A DNA stretch of 55,311 bases from JBHGBB01 sp041946755 (GCA_041946755.1 JBHGBB010000001.1:1-55311), one strand, 5' to 3'. Shown: positions 7,609 through 16,719, numbered from the stretch's first letter. The notes: generated by a model not told the origin, from the letters alone. A program made the numbers and translations.

Positions 7609-8802
7609 ATGGATACTCAACAAATAAAAGAATTGGCGGCAAAATATATTATGAACACCTACGGCATCAGAGATATCGCTCTGGTCCGAGGACAAGGAGT
7701 AAAGGTTTGGGATGCGGAAGGACAAGAATACCTTGATTTCGTTGGCGGAATTGCGGTCAATCTGCTTGGACATTGTCATCCAACGGTAGTAGAAGCTATT
7801 AATCAGCAGGCACAAACCTTGATTCATGTTTCTAATCTCTATTGTATCGAACCGCAGGTAAAACTGGCGGAATTACTCTGCCGGATTTCGTTCGCCGAAA
7901 AATGTTTTTTCTGTAATAGCGGTGCGGAAGCCAATGAAGCGGCAATCAAACTTGCCCGGAAATATGCGAAATTAAATATCGCTCCGGATAAATATGAGAT
8001 TATAACTATGCTCAATTCGTTTCATGGTCGTACCTTAGCAGCAATTACTGCTACCGGGCAGCCGAAGTACCAGCATGGATTTGAACCTTTAGTTCCGGGA
8101 TTTGTTTATGCGACTTTTAACGATTTAGCGAGCGTTAAAGAGAAAATCAATCAACACACCTGTGCGATTATGGTTGAACCGATTCAAGGAGAAAGCGGGG
8201 TCCATCCATCGACTCCGGAATTTCTATCCGGTCTCCGCCAATTATGCACTGAGCATAACTTACTATTAATTTATGACGAAGTCCAATGCGGATTGGGTAG
8301 AGTCGGAAAAATGTTTGGGTATGAACTTTATGGCATTCCGCCGGATATTATGACGTTATCAAAAGGATTAGGAGGCGGAGTCCCGATTGGTGCGACCCTG
8401 GCTACTGATAAAATTGCAGCCGCATTCTCACCGGGAAACCATGCATCAACGTTTGGCGGCAATCCATTAGCCAGCGCTGCAGCGATCGCTGCATTACAAA
8501 CGATTCTGGATCAGAAACTGGCCGAGAATGCTACTAAACAAGGAGCCTATTTCTATCAACAACTACTGGACTTAAAAAAGAAATATGATTTTATTACCGA
8601 TGTACGGGGTAAAGGGCTACTCCTCGGGCTCCAGTTAGATCGGGAAGGAAAACCGTTTGTCGTTAAGTGTGCTGAAAAAGGATTATTGATTAACTGCGCG
8701 GCAGAAAAAGTATTGCGGTTTCTCCCGCCATTAATAATCAATCAACAACATATCGATGAAGCGATATCGATTCTAGACCAAGTCTTTGCGGAGGTTAAGT
8801 AA
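7609..8802 (+). CDS. argD: Acetylornithine/succinyldiaminopimelate-type aminotransferase
   Basis: This 397-residue class III PLP aminotransferase carries 'GIAVNLLGHCHP', 'FCNSGAEANEAAIKLARKY', 'SFHGRTLAAITATGQPKY', 'VEPIQGESGVHP', the PLP-Asp segment 'LIYDEVQCGLGR', the Schiff-base lysine in 'DIMTLSKGLGGGVPIGA' and 'STFGGNPLA'. It transfers an amino group to N-acetylglutamate semialdehyde in arginine synthesis. I prefer ATG 7609 over a TTG three codons upstream. argF follows within eight bases, supporting the arginine assignment over other class III enzymes. Confidence 0.93.
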   Translation: MDTQQIKELAAKYIMNTYGIRDIALVRGQGVKVWDAEGQEYLDFVGGIAVNLLGHCHPTVVEAINQQAQTLIHVSNLYCIEPQVKLAELLCRISFAEKCFFCNSGAEANEAAIKLARKYAKLNIAPDKYEIITMLNSFHGRTLAAITATGQPKYQHGFEPLVPGFVYATFNDLASVKEKINQHTCAIMVEPIQGESGVHPSTPEFLSGLRQLCTEHNLLLIYDEVQCGLGRVGKMFGYELYGIPPDIMTLSKGLGGGVPIGATLATDKIAAAFSPGNHASTFGGNPLASAAAIAALQTILDQKLAENATKQGAYFYQQLLDLKKKYDFITDVRGKGLLLGLQLDREGKPFVVKCAEKGLLINCAAEKVLRFLPPLIINQQHIDEAISILDQVFAEVK

Positions 8803-8809
8803 ACAGAAT

Positions 8810-9742
8810 ATGAAGAAAGATTTAGTTTCTATCAATGATTTATCAGCAGCTGAGATTGAACAGATTATCACGGCCACCATGAAATTAAAGAAACGGCATC
8901 AATCCGGAGAAACGGTTCAGCCGTTAGTAGGTAAAACGCTAGGATTGATTTTTCATAAACCATCTGCCCGAACCCGGATTTCGTTTGAGGTCGGCATGTA
9001 TCAACTCGGCGGACATTGCGTTATCTTATCCGAAAAAGAAATCGGGATGGGTACCCGGGAATCGGTTAGCGATTTAGCGAAATTATTTTCACGATATATG
9101 GATGTTGTGATGGTTCGTACGTTCAGCCATGAACTGGTAAAAGATTTAGCGAAATATGGCTCTATTCCGATTATTAACGGTTTAACCGATTTCAGCCATC
9201 CCTGCCAAATCTTAACCGATTTGGTAAGTATCTATGAAAAAAAGGGGACGGTTAAAGGACTCAAAATCGCTTATATCGGGGATGGAAATAATGTCTGCAA
9301 TTCTTGGTTATTTGCTGCCGGTAAACTAGGATTAAATCTGGCGATTGCTTCACCGGCAGGATATTTACCTAAATCCGAGGTGGTTCAATTAGCGCAATCT
9401 TATAAAACCGGACATACTATTAGCTTAACCACCGATGCGAAAAAAGCGGCACAAGATGCGGATGTGATTTATACCGATGTTTGGGCCAGTATGGGGCAAG
9501 AAGCCGAACAGAAACATCGGCTATCAGTTTTCAAACCATTTCAACTAAATGACGATTTGATTAAATTGACCAAACCGGATGCATTGGTAATGCACTGTTT
9601 ACCGGCACATCGCGGTGAAGAGATAACCGATTCGGTTATCGACGGCCCGAAATCGATTGTGTTCGACCAGGCAGAAAACCGGATGCATACCCAAAAAGCG
9701 ATTTTGTGCTGGTTAGTTTCTCCAAATGGTTTAAATTTCTAA
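8810..9742 (+). CDS. argF: Ornithine carbamoyltransferase
   Basis: This 310-residue enzyme makes citrulline from ornithine and carbamoyl phosphate. The carbamoyl-phosphate loop is 'SARTRISFEVG' (S-A-R-T-R in place of the common STRTR). 'HPCQILTDL' and the ornithine/cysteine loop 'HCLPAHRGEEITDSVIDGP' are intact. The ATG at 8810 lies eight bases after the argD stop. The nearest GGAGG sits inside the argD end, 15 bases upstream, suggesting translational coupling. Confidence 0.95.
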   Translation: MKKDLVSINDLSAAEIEQIITATMKLKKRHQSGETVQPLVGKTLGLIFHKPSARTRISFEVGMYQLGGHCVILSEKEIGMGTRESVSDLAKLFSRYMDVVMVRTFSHELVKDLAKYGSIPIINGLTDFSHPCQILTDLVSIYEKKGTVKGLKIAYIGDGNNVCNSWLFAAGKLGLNLAIASPAGYLPKSEVVQLAQSYKTGHTISLTTDAKKAAQDADVIYTDVWASMGQEAEQKHRLSVFKPFQLNDDLIKLTKPDALVMHCLPAHRGEEITDSVIDGPKSIVFDQAENRMHTQKAILCWLVSPNGLNF

Positions 9743-9828
9743 TAGAGAGATATATACCGAATAGCAGCATCTATCTATGAAAGTAGAATTCGGATTATTT
9801 GCTGTCATTCGTTAAATTCGAATTTACT

Positions 9829-10521
9829 ATGTCTAATAAAACTCCTAGAAATCCAACGATTGTTGTTGACGGTAAAACCTACTTGCGGATTCCGGTAAAA
9901 ACCCATATTATTACTGATAAAGATAATATCACTGAAGTGGTTGCTAAATATACTTCCGGGCAGTTACAGCCGGGCGATATAGTAGTGATGAGCGAAAGTG
10001 TGGTTGCTATTACCCAAGGTCGGGCAATCCCAATCGATCAGATTCATCCGGGATTGGTCGCTCGATTTTTATGGCGGTTCGTGCGGAAAGTATCGTATGG
10101 TATCGGACTGCGGAGTCCGGAAAGTATGCAGTGTGCGGTAGATGAGGTTGGTCGAATCAGAATCTTGTTTGCGGCATTTGTTGGCATGTTAGGGAAATTA
10201 GTCGGCCGTCGCGGTGATTTCTATCGTATTGCCGGGATGCAAGCGGCAACAATTGATGCAGCGTTTACCACTCCGATCGAACCTTTTCATCATTGTGTTA
10301 TTAAAGGACCGAAAGACCCGGATAAAGTTACTCAGACCATTAAAGATACCGTTGGGGTTGAAAGTGCGATCGTCGATGTGAATGATATTGGCGGTTCCTG
10401 GGCACTCGGCGCTTCCGATGGAGTCGATAAACGGTTAGTCGAAAAAATCATGAAAGATAATCCACTCGGCCAATCGGATGAACAAACCCCGATTGGAATT
10501 ATCCGAAGGATAAACAGTTAA
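9829..10521 (+). CDS. CofE-like protein (coenzyme F420-0:L-glutamate ligase superfamily), function uncertain
   Basis: This 230-residue protein starts at ATG 9829. It opens with 'YLRIPVKTHIITDKDNI' and 'LQPGDIVVMSESVVAITQGRAIP', the shape of the F420 glutamyl-ligase N-terminus. It then follows a bacterial side branch: 'GIGLRSPESMQCAVDEVG', 'GKLVGRRGDFYRIAG', 'IVDVNDIGGSWALG' and 'TPIGIIRR'. The archaeal 'GIDxSN' active-site segment is not present in the usual form. No other F420 gene (cofC, cofD, fbi) is in the window, so a true F420 role is doubtful. Its stop codon sits in a TTAAATAG word repeat. Confidence 0.72.
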   Translation: MSNKTPRNPTIVVDGKTYLRIPVKTHIITDKDNITEVVAKYTSGQLQPGDIVVMSESVVAITQGRAIPIDQIHPGLVARFLWRFVRKVSYGIGLRSPESMQCAVDEVGRIRILFAAFVGMLGKLVGRRGDFYRIAGMQAATIDAAFTTPIEPFHHCVIKGPKDPDKVTQTIKDTVGVESAIVDVNDIGGSWALGASDGVDKRLVEKIMKDNPLGQSDEQTPIGIIRRINS

Positions 10522-10582
10522 ATGGTTAAATAGTTAAATAGTTAAATAAGAGAACCACACGTATCGGATTTTGATTTAACTA
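10517..10582. repeat. TTAAATAG-word inverted repeat at the 3' end of the CofE-like gene
   Basis: GTTAAAT occurs four times in tandem (10517-10547), and its complement ATTTAACTAT appears at 10573-10582. The stop codon TAA at 10519-10521 lies in the first word. Confidence 0.6.
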
Positions 10583-10688
10583 TATAATTATTCTCCTATC
10601 TAGTGATTCTTAAAATATTTTAGTTTTGACATTGATTTAAGCTTTGGGTTTTGAATTTTGAACTCATGAATTGGGGGTAACTAAGCTT

Positions 10689-11966
10689 ATGCCGAAGAAA
10701 AAACCGGTTACCGTTCCTTCCGTAGAAATCCAATCTACCTTAGAAAGACTGCATGAAGCCAAACAAGAATTAGAACGAAAAGTTCAAACCCTATATCGGG
10801 TGAACGATTTCATGGCGTCGGTAACCGATTTGAAGAAATTACTGACCCAGATCATGCAAGAAAGTAAAGATATTGTTGATGCGGAAGCGAGTTCGTTACT
10901 CCTTTACGATCCGAAGACTGATGAATTATATTTCGATATTGCAAAAGGTGGCACCGAAGAAGCAATTAAACAAATCCGATTGAAAATGGGGGAAGGCATC
11001 GCGGGAACGGTAGCGAAAAAACGGAAAGAGCTGGTAGTGCAAGATGTCAAGAAAGATAAACGGTTTGCGCAACGAGTCGATAAAACCACGAAATTTCAGA
11101 CTCGGAATATTCTTGCGGTTCCCATGATTCGGAAAGACCGATTGATTGGCGTGGTTGAAGTAATCAACAAGAAAAACCATGATCGTTTTTCTGAAGCCGA
11201 TACCGCGATATTACGAGTGCTTGCCGATTTGGCAGCAATCGCTATCGAAAATGCCCAGTTATATCGAGAGAAAGTTCAAGCGGAACGGCTCACGGCTATG
11301 GGTGAAGCGGTTGCCGGATTAGCCCATTATATCAAGAATGTTTTGTCCGGAGTTAAAGGTGGGATGGAATTGGTTGAAACGGCAATTAAGAACCAGAACC
11401 AAATGTTATTGCAAGAGAGTTGGGGTATCCTAAAAAACAGCAATCTGAAAATAGCGAAACTTATTGCGGATATGCTCACCTACTCTAAAGAGCGGCAACC
11501 GGAATATAAATTATGCTGTCTTGATCGGATTATTGAAGATACCGTGATGACCGCGCAGAAAAAAGCCCATGAACATAATGTCCAGCTATATTCGCACCTC
11601 GATCCGAAAATGCCGCCTGAAGTTTGTATCGACCCAATCGGAATCAATGATGTTCTATTAAATTTGGTGTTCAATGCGATCGATGCTATCCCGCATGAAA
11701 AGGGAAAGGTAACCATAATCTCGAAACACTATCCTTTAACGGAGCAATTCGAATTATCGGTTACGGATAACGGTTGTGGTATGCCACCGAATGTAGTCAG
11801 CCGGATTTTCGATCCTTTTTTTAGTACCAAAGGGTCTGGTGGCACCGGTCTCGGTCTAGCAGTAACCCAGAAAATTATTAATGAACATAAAGGAACCATT
11901 GCAGTCAAATCAGTGGTTAATAAAGGGACTACTTTCATAGTTACCATACCGGTAAAACGCAGCTAA
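10689..11966 (+). CDS. GAF-domain sensor histidine kinase
   Basis: This 425-residue soluble kinase has an N-terminal coiled coil (about 12-45), a GAF domain (about 50-195: 'ASSLLLYDPKTDELYFDIAKGG', 'GEGIAGTVAKKRKELVVQDV', 'ILAVPMIRKDRLIGVVEVINKK'), then an HisKA-like helix with phospho-acceptor His in 'GLAHYIKNVLSG'. The ATPase follows: N box 'LNLVFNAIDAI', G1 'VTDNGCGM', F box 'FDPFFSTK', G2 'GGTGLGLAV'. There is no membrane segment, so it senses something in the cytoplasm. No response regulator is adjacent, making it an orphan kinase. ATG 10689 is preceded by GGGGGTAA. Confidence 0.9.
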   Translation: MPKKKPVTVPSVEIQSTLERLHEAKQELERKVQTLYRVNDFMASVTDLKKLLTQIMQESKDIVDAEASSLLLYDPKTDELYFDIAKGGTEEAIKQIRLKMGEGIAGTVAKKRKELVVQDVKKDKRFAQRVDKTTKFQTRNILAVPMIRKDRLIGVVEVINKKNHDRFSEADTAILRVLADLAAIAIENAQLYREKVQAERLTAMGEAVAGLAHYIKNVLSGVKGGMELVETAIKNQNQMLLQESWGILKNSNLKIAKLIADMLTYSKERQPEYKLCCLDRIIEDTVMTAQKKAHEHNVQLYSHLDPKMPPEVCIDPIGINDVLLNLVFNAIDAIPHEKGKVTIISKHYPLTEQFELSVTDNGCGMPPNVVSRIFDPFFSTKGSGGTGLGLAVTQKIINEHKGTIAVKSVVNKGTTFIVTIPVKRS

Positions 11967-12067
11967 ACCTCTAGAGCTTACCTTTACTCCATCATATTTT
12001 GCCTTTTCTAATCGTAACTCTTTTATTTACAATAATCTTGGTTTATATTTTGTATTTTATTGGTTTG

Positions 12068-12110
12068 GGAGTACAACCCGAATTGGTCGGACCAATTCGG
12101 GTTATACTCC
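12068..12110. repeat. Long palindrome with GGTCGGACC core (family K copy 1)
   Basis: Arms CCCGAATTGGTC and GACCAATTCGGG pair around one G (12077-12101), extended by AA/TT and then GGAGTA/TACTCC. The same core occurs at 38445-38463, and a palindrome with the same flank style but a different core is at 55282-55307. Confidence 0.75.
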
Positions 12111-12298
12111 TTATAAAAAACATCTTCTAGGTTGTATCTTGCGCAAATTGAGTATAATACAACATGGGGGAGCATGTTTTGTCATTATGAAACTAGATGC
12201 TAATATCCAGGAAGTTGAATTATTCTCCAGCGGAGAAAAATTATTTCAAAATGGCATGGCTGTTATATCTTATTGATATATCGATAGTTACCAATTTG

Positions 12299-12333
12299 AG
12301 TTGAATTTTTGTCCATTGGACAATAATTCAACT
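12299..12333. repeat. Hairpin AGTTGAATT...AATTCAACT
   Basis: Outer arms AGTTGAATT/AATTCAACT and inner arms GTCC/GGAC form a two-part stem downstream of the minus-strand GT-C-like gene; it may help terminate that transcript. Confidence 0.55.
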
Positions 12334-12409
12334 TAAACGTCTAACTCTACTCTATATAAAAACCGGAAAAGAGCTATTCAGCTTGCGATTAATACAAGGA
12401 ACCAGGAAA

Positions 12410-14107
12410 CTACGGTTTCGGCAAAGTGGTATTCAGCCACGATTGAAATGGGTTGGTACCTAAATGGTAAGAATCAATAATTTGTTTATCCAGCATTAGA
12501 AACAGTTCAGATAATCCATGCAGCTCTATTTTCGAACTGGATAAATCGAGATACGGAGTTCCATCCGGAGCGATAATCAACTTAAATTGATGACAATTGA
12601 CCAGCTTATGTTCCGCATCATATTGGCAATCGAATAACCATTCGATATATTTACGCCATTCATGCGGATTAGTATATCCGGTAAATTTCGTGCATTGATA
12701 TGTTGGAATGACATTTGATAATGGTATCAGGCACTCATCTTTTTCGGTAAGATACTCTCTAGTAAAATGGCGGGTTTGATAAAAATCGAGCATCGGCACT
12801 TCAGCAGCAAATGCATTCTCCCGATTGAAATAATAGCGCAGATATTCCCGAACCGTATAATCAGTAAAAATAACACTCGTTTTGGGAACCAAAGCATCGA
12901 GTTTTACCGCTTCCTGATACAATGCCCCTTTTGAACGATGCAATGGTAAAATCGCTTGATTTAAGTTAACCACCATAATAATGATGATGATACCAAGCAC
13001 TATCTCCCCGATTATTTTTGTATTCAATTTCAGCTTGGTTCCAAACTCAGCAAAATCTTTTATCGCAATATATCCAAGACAGACGATGGGGAATAAAGTA
13101 ATTACTAACGGATGCGTATAGGTCGGCAGCCACCATAAAAAGAAGATGCTATATACTCCAAGCCAGATTAAGAGCATGATTCTGAATTGGCTCAATACTG
13201 CATGGCGATATATCCGCATAATATTCCAGATAACGATACCGGTAAGAATTACTCCGAAAATTGCTGCCGCATTTGATTGGAATCGGTCTGATATCACTAC
13301 CAAGTTCCATACCTGGCTGCGTAAAAAATGATAAACACCGGTATGACCAAAATGGGTAAACGTTCCCCAATCCGGTTGAGGATAGGTGGCATATAAAAAA
13401 CAGTATCGATAGAATTTCGCGAAGGTCCAGTTAGGTTTGGTAATAATAAACAGCAGAAAATAGGTTAAAAATACGATTATAGCTGCCAGGAGTAGTACTA
13501 GAACCATATTTCGAATTCTAAACTTACGATTGGTTACAAAGAGATAATACGCCAGCGGGATACAGAATAAGACATTAATCTGATGATTTAATATTGCTAA
13601 TGCTAGTAAAAGAGATAAGATAATGTTTTTCTTAATAGTCTGTTCTGTATCAGCAAACGCGGCCATTACCGTTACCAGTAATACCAGACTGCCGATAGCG
13701 GGTAAATAGACCGTATTCTGGGTAGCGATTTCCCAAATCCCGCGAGAGACTAACAGAAACACCGCAAATAGGAGTCCGAATATTGGCGAATTGAATAACC
13801 GCTGGATTAGAATAAACGAGGCCATAACGGTTACGATTGCCCATAAGATATTGTAGATTTGACCGGGGAATACTGCATTACCGGGTTCAATGATTCTTGA
13901 AGTTAACAGAAACAAAATCCGAACTACCGGATTATACAGCAGATGATGCGGATGGAATAATCCGGTACCGGTTTTTATCGAATATGCATACCCGATACTA
14001 TCTGCCGTTTGATATTCGGCCTTGAAAGTGAATAGAAGGATAAAAGAAAATAAACCGAGCGCTATAATAAACAGCTTTCTATTTTTCAACGATTGCGGTA
14101 AACCCAT
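12410..14107 (-). CDS. Multi-pass GT-C-like membrane glycosyltransferase (PMT/ArnT/DUF2723 style)
   Basis: This 565-residue protein has about ten to twelve hydrophobic helices in the first 410 residues and a soluble C-terminal domain. After the first helix comes 'EYQTADSIGYAYSI' with an Asp in the position of the GT-C catalytic aspartate, then 'GLFHPHHLLYNP', a pattern shared with DUF2723/PMT-like proteins. GT-C enzymes transfer sugars from polyprenyl carriers on the outside of the inner membrane. The donor and acceptor are unknown. It is monocistronic, between two hairpins. The exact family is uncertain; the fold class is likely. Confidence 0.65.
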   Translation of the reverse strand: MGLPQSLKNRKLFIIALGLFSFILLFTFKAEYQTADSIGYAYSIKTGTGLFHPHHLLYNPVVRILFLLTSRIIEPGNAVFPGQIYNILWAIVTVMASFILIQRLFNSPIFGLLFAVFLLVSRGIWEIATQNTVYLPAIGSLVLLVTVMAAFADTEQTIKKNIILSLLLALAILNHQINVLFCIPLAYYLFVTNRKFRIRNMVLVLLLAAIIVFLTYFLLFIITKPNWTFAKFYRYCFLYATYPQPDWGTFTHFGHTGVYHFLRSQVWNLVVISDRFQSNAAAIFGVILTGIVIWNIMRIYRHAVLSQFRIMLLIWLGVYSIFFLWWLPTYTHPLVITLFPIVCLGYIAIKDFAEFGTKLKLNTKIIGEIVLGIIIIIMVVNLNQAILPLHRSKGALYQEAVKLDALVPKTSVIFTDYTVREYLRYYFNRENAFAAEVPMLDFYQTRHFTREYLTEKDECLIPLSNVIPTYQCTKFTGYTNPHEWRKYIEWLFDCQYDAEHKLVNCHQFKLIIAPDGTPYLDLSSSKIELHGLSELFLMLDKQIIDSYHLGTNPFQSWLNTTLPKP

Positions 14108-14176
14108 ATCGAATATGAGAAGGCTTCGTTCCTCTAAGCAGCTAATGGATTGTTATGGATAGAATATGCAGTCGAT

Positions 14177-14238
14177 AAAAAAGCCCAACCTTCTTTTGTC
14201 CCGACTATTACCATCGGAGATACCTAGAAGGTTGGGCT
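14177..14238 (-). terminator. Rho-independent terminator of trpB2
   Basis: On the minus strand a 13-bp stem (AGCCCAACCTTCT with AGAAGGTTGGGCT) encloses a 31-base loop and ends in six T. It starts 16 bases after the trpB2 stop. Confidence 0.8.
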
Positions 14239-14253
14239 GTAGAACAACATGCT

Positions 14254-15609
14254 TTATTTAATCACCGGAAGTTCAGCTAAGGCTTTATCAACCATCTCTT
14301 TGGAATATTCGAAATCTTCCAGTTGTCCACTGAGATATTTCTCATACGCTGATAAATCGAAATGCCCATGACCGGTTAGATTGAATACGATAACTTTCTT
14401 TTCGCCTGTTTCCCGGCATCTGATCGCTTCATCAATCGCCGCTCGAATCCCATGCGCACTTTCTGGCGCCGGTAAGATACCTTCAACCTGCGAGAATAAC
14501 ACCGCCGCTTCAAAAACCGGGATTTGCTTAACCGCCCGCGCTTCAATAACGTTTGCATTTACCAACGCGCATAGTAACGGAGCATCGCCATGATACCGTA
14601 ATCCACCGGCATGGATTCCCGGCGGAACGAAACTATGGCCTAAGGTATGCATTTTCATTAGCGGAGTCATCTTAGCGACATCGCCATAATCATAGCGATA
14701 CTGCCCTTTAGTCAAACTCGGGCATGCGGTCGGTTCCACAGCAATAAACCGGACATTACTTTTCCCATCGAGTTTATCTTTAACAAACGGGAACACAAAC
14801 CCACCGAAATTACTACCGCCACCAACGCAACTGATCAGCATATCCGGTTTCTCATTAACCATTTCGAGCTGCTTTTTAGTTTCCAGACCAACGATCGTCT
14901 GATGCATTAATACATGGTTCAAAACGCTCCCTAACGAATATTTCGTATCGTCATGCGTTGCCGCATCTTCCACCGCTTCAGAGATCGCAATGCCTAAACT
15001 ACCCGGACTATCCGGATCCTGTTCAAGTACCGCTTGACCGGATTTGGTTAAACTCGTTGGTGATGGATGCACTTCAGAACCCCAAGTATGCATCAGCATC
15101 CGGCGGTATGGTTTCTGTTCATAACTCACTTTCACCATATATACGGTGCATTTCATGCCGAATAAACAGCAGGCAAATGCTAACGCGCTACCCCATTGTC
15201 CGGCACCAGTTTCGGTCGCAATCCGTTTAACTCCTTCTTGTTTATTATAATACGCTTGGGCAACTGAAGTGTTCGGTTTATGGCTACCGGCAGGAGAAAC
15301 ACTTTCGTTTTTATAATAAATCCGAGCCGGGGTTTTTAATGCTTCTTCCAACCGAAATGCGCGATGTAACGGAGTCGGTCGCCAGAGTTTCAGAACGTCC
15401 ATAATATCATCCGGTATCTCAATCCACCGTTCCTGGCTAACCTCCTGTTTAATTAATTCCATCGGGAAGATGGGAAGTAACGCTTCCGGACCGATAGGTT
15501 TACCATCCGGACCCAATGGCGGCGGAAGTGGCTGCGGTAAATCCGCCTGCATGTTGTACCACTGTTGTGGCATATCTTTTTGACTCAACAGAATCCGATA
15601 TTCATGCAT
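14254..15609 (-). CDS. trpB: TrpB2-type tryptophan synthase beta-like protein
   Basis: This 451-residue PLP enzyme begins at ATG 15609 behind an excellent AAGGAGGAG site; a longer frame upstream is not used. 'QQWYNMQADLPQPLPPPLGP' near the N-terminus, 'RPTPLHRAFRLEE', 'IYYKNESVSPAGSHKPNT' (PLP lysine after H), 'ETGAGQWGSALA' and the phosphate loop 'GGGSNFGG' identify the long TrpB2 class. These make tryptophan from indole and serine, often without TrpA; no trpA or other trp gene is present. A hairpin leader and promoter lie upstream, and a strong terminator downstream. Confidence 0.92.
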   Translation of the reverse strand: MHEYRILLSQKDMPQQWYNMQADLPQPLPPPLGPDGKPIGPEALLPIFPMELIKQEVSQERWIEIPDDIMDVLKLWRPTPLHRAFRLEEALKTPARIYYKNESVSPAGSHKPNTSVAQAYYNKQEGVKRIATETGAGQWGSALAFACCLFGMKCTVYMVKVSYEQKPYRRMLMHTWGSEVHPSPTSLTKSGQAVLEQDPDSPGSLGIAISEAVEDAATHDDTKYSLGSVLNHVLMHQTIVGLETKKQLEMVNEKPDMLISCVGGGSNFGGFVFPFVKDKLDGKSNVRFIAVEPTACPSLTKGQYRYDYGDVAKMTPLMKMHTLGHSFVPPGIHAGGLRYHGDAPLLCALVNANVIEARAVKQIPVFEAAVLFSQVEGILPAPESAHGIRAAIDEAIRCRETGEKKVIVFNLTGHGHFDLSAYEKYLSGQLEDFEYSKEMVDKALAELPVIK

Positions 15610-15636
15610 AGTCTTTCTTCTCCTCCTTAATAAAAT

Positions 15637-15692
15637 TACCAAGTATGAAGCACCAAACCTGAAAAATAGGGTTTGGTATTTGATACTTGGTA
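15637..15692 (-). repeat. Nested hairpin at the 5' end of the trpB2 message
   Basis: Outer arms TACCAAGTAT/ATACTTGGTA (15637-15646 with 15683-15692) enclose inner arms ACCAAACC/GGTTTGGT. The predicted transcription start coincides with the outer edge, so the mRNA would begin with this structure. No terminator-like T run follows. Confidence 0.6.
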
Positions 15693-15697
15693 CTAAA

Positions 15698-15726
15698 TTT
15701 ATAACATATCTTGTATATTTTGGCAA
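15698..15726 (-). promoter_or_regulatory. Promoter of trpB2
   Basis: Minus-strand TTGCCA (15726-15721), 17-base spacer, TATAAA (15703-15698). Confidence 0.65.
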
Positions 15727-15753
15727 CCGAAAGAACCGAAAATAGGTATAACT

Positions 15754-16488
15754 TTAGATAGTAAACCTTTGGAGAAACATAAATTTACTCGCTAGATACT
15801 GGAGTTTATTCATTAAGATTAAAATACCAAACAAGATTAAAAATATCCCGGAAATGATTTCGATAACTCGCATATATTTTTTCAGCCAGTTGAATAATCC
15901 GAGAAAGGTATTAACCGTAATCGCGGCAATAAAAAAAGGAATTCCTAATCCCATCGAATAACCCAATAGTAATCCGATCCCTTGATATACGGTCTCCTGA
16001 GTACTGGCATAAAATAATATCGCCGCCAGTATCGGGCCGATACAAGGGCTCCATCCGAACGAAAATGCCATCCCAACCAATATGGTTCCCAGCCAGGATA
16101 ACGGTTTATTCTTGAAATGGAACCGCTCTTCATAGAGCAGAAATTTAAGTTTAAATATTCCGATGATATGCAATCCGAATATGATGATAATAACTCCGGC
16201 GATTTTACTTAATATCATCATTTTCGTTCTCAGGAATCCACCGATGAAGGTTGCTGACGCGCCGAGTAATATGAAAATGATCGAAAACCCGAGAATGAAT
16301 AGCAGCGAATTTATCGCGACTTTTTTAATCGCTTTCCGATGCAGGTGTTTATCCTGACTATTCCGGATTTCATCGAGCGATACTCCGGAAATAAACGATA
16401 AATATCCCGGGACTAACGGAAGTACACAGGGGGAAAGAAATGAAAGGAATCCGGCAATAAATGCGGTTAGGATCGATACTTGCTGCAT
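15754..16488 (-). CDS. ccdA: CcdA/DsbD-type thiol-disulfide transporter
   Basis: This 244-residue protein has six membrane helices and the two redox cysteines of the family: 'FLSPCVLPLVPGYLSFISG' (helix 1) and 'FGWSPCIGPILAAIL' (helix 4). CcdA carries electrons across the membrane to reduce periplasmic thiols, for example in cytochrome c maturation. No thioredoxin-like partner or cytochrome biogenesis gene is adjacent. I prefer ATG 16488 because the seven codons before it fall in a repeat (family L, TTTGGATTT words). Confidence 0.9.
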   Translation of the reverse strand: MQQVSILTAFIAGFLSFLSPCVLPLVPGYLSFISGVSLDEIRNSQDKHLHRKAIKKVAINSLLFILGFSIIFILLGASATFIGGFLRTKMMILSKIAGVIIIIFGLHIIGIFKLKFLLYEERFHFKNKPLSWLGTILVGMAFSFGWSPCIGPILAAILFYASTQETVYQGIGLLLGYSMGLGIPFFIAAITVNTFLGLFNWLKKYMRVIEIISGIFLILFGILILMNKLQYLASKFMFLQRFTI

Positions 16489-16492
16489 AAGA

Positions 16493-16621
16493 TTAAATCC
16501 AAAGTCCAAAATCCTAATTTAGCCATTGAGTCACTGAGACACAGAGAAAGAATAATCTACCGAACCTCTGTACCTTTGTGCCTCGGTGGCATAGGAGTTT
16601 AAGTTTGGGATTTTGGATTTA
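16493..16621. repeat. Nested word-repeat inverted element upstream of ccdA
   Basis: Outer arms are ATCCAAA/GTCCAAAATCC and GGGATTTTGGATTT; inner arms are GAGTCACTGAGACACAGAGA and TTTGTGCCTCGGTGGC. Two word families are nested in one structure. A third set of words (CTTCTGA-) fills 16640-16690. Confidence 0.6.
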
Positions 16622-16719
16622 AGTAACCTTTCTACTGACACCTGTCTATCGGTTTTGCTAACTTCTGAATTCTAGCTTCTGACTTCTGGTTTCTTTCCCT
16701 CGCATCTCACACCTTTTCA

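Larger units (their letters stand above)
11967..12409. other. Convergent intergenic region with palindromes, no gene recognised
   Basis: The gap between the histidine kinase (plus) and the GT-C-like gene (minus) holds a near-perfect 25-base palindrome and a second hairpin (both listed separately), plus a perfect TATAAT at 12153-12158 without a clear -35. A 29-codon ORF at 12187 has no ribosome site and matches nothing I know. Confidence 0.5.

Noticed and set aside
12187..12276. 29-codon ORF (MKLDANIQEVELF...) after a TATAAT box
   Set aside because: No ribosome site, no clear -35 and no family resemblance. It could be a gene remnant but is not supported.
15610..15726. 39-residue N-terminal extension of TrpB2
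   Set aside because: It reads through the promoter and leader hairpin; the strong ribosome site precedes ATG 15609.
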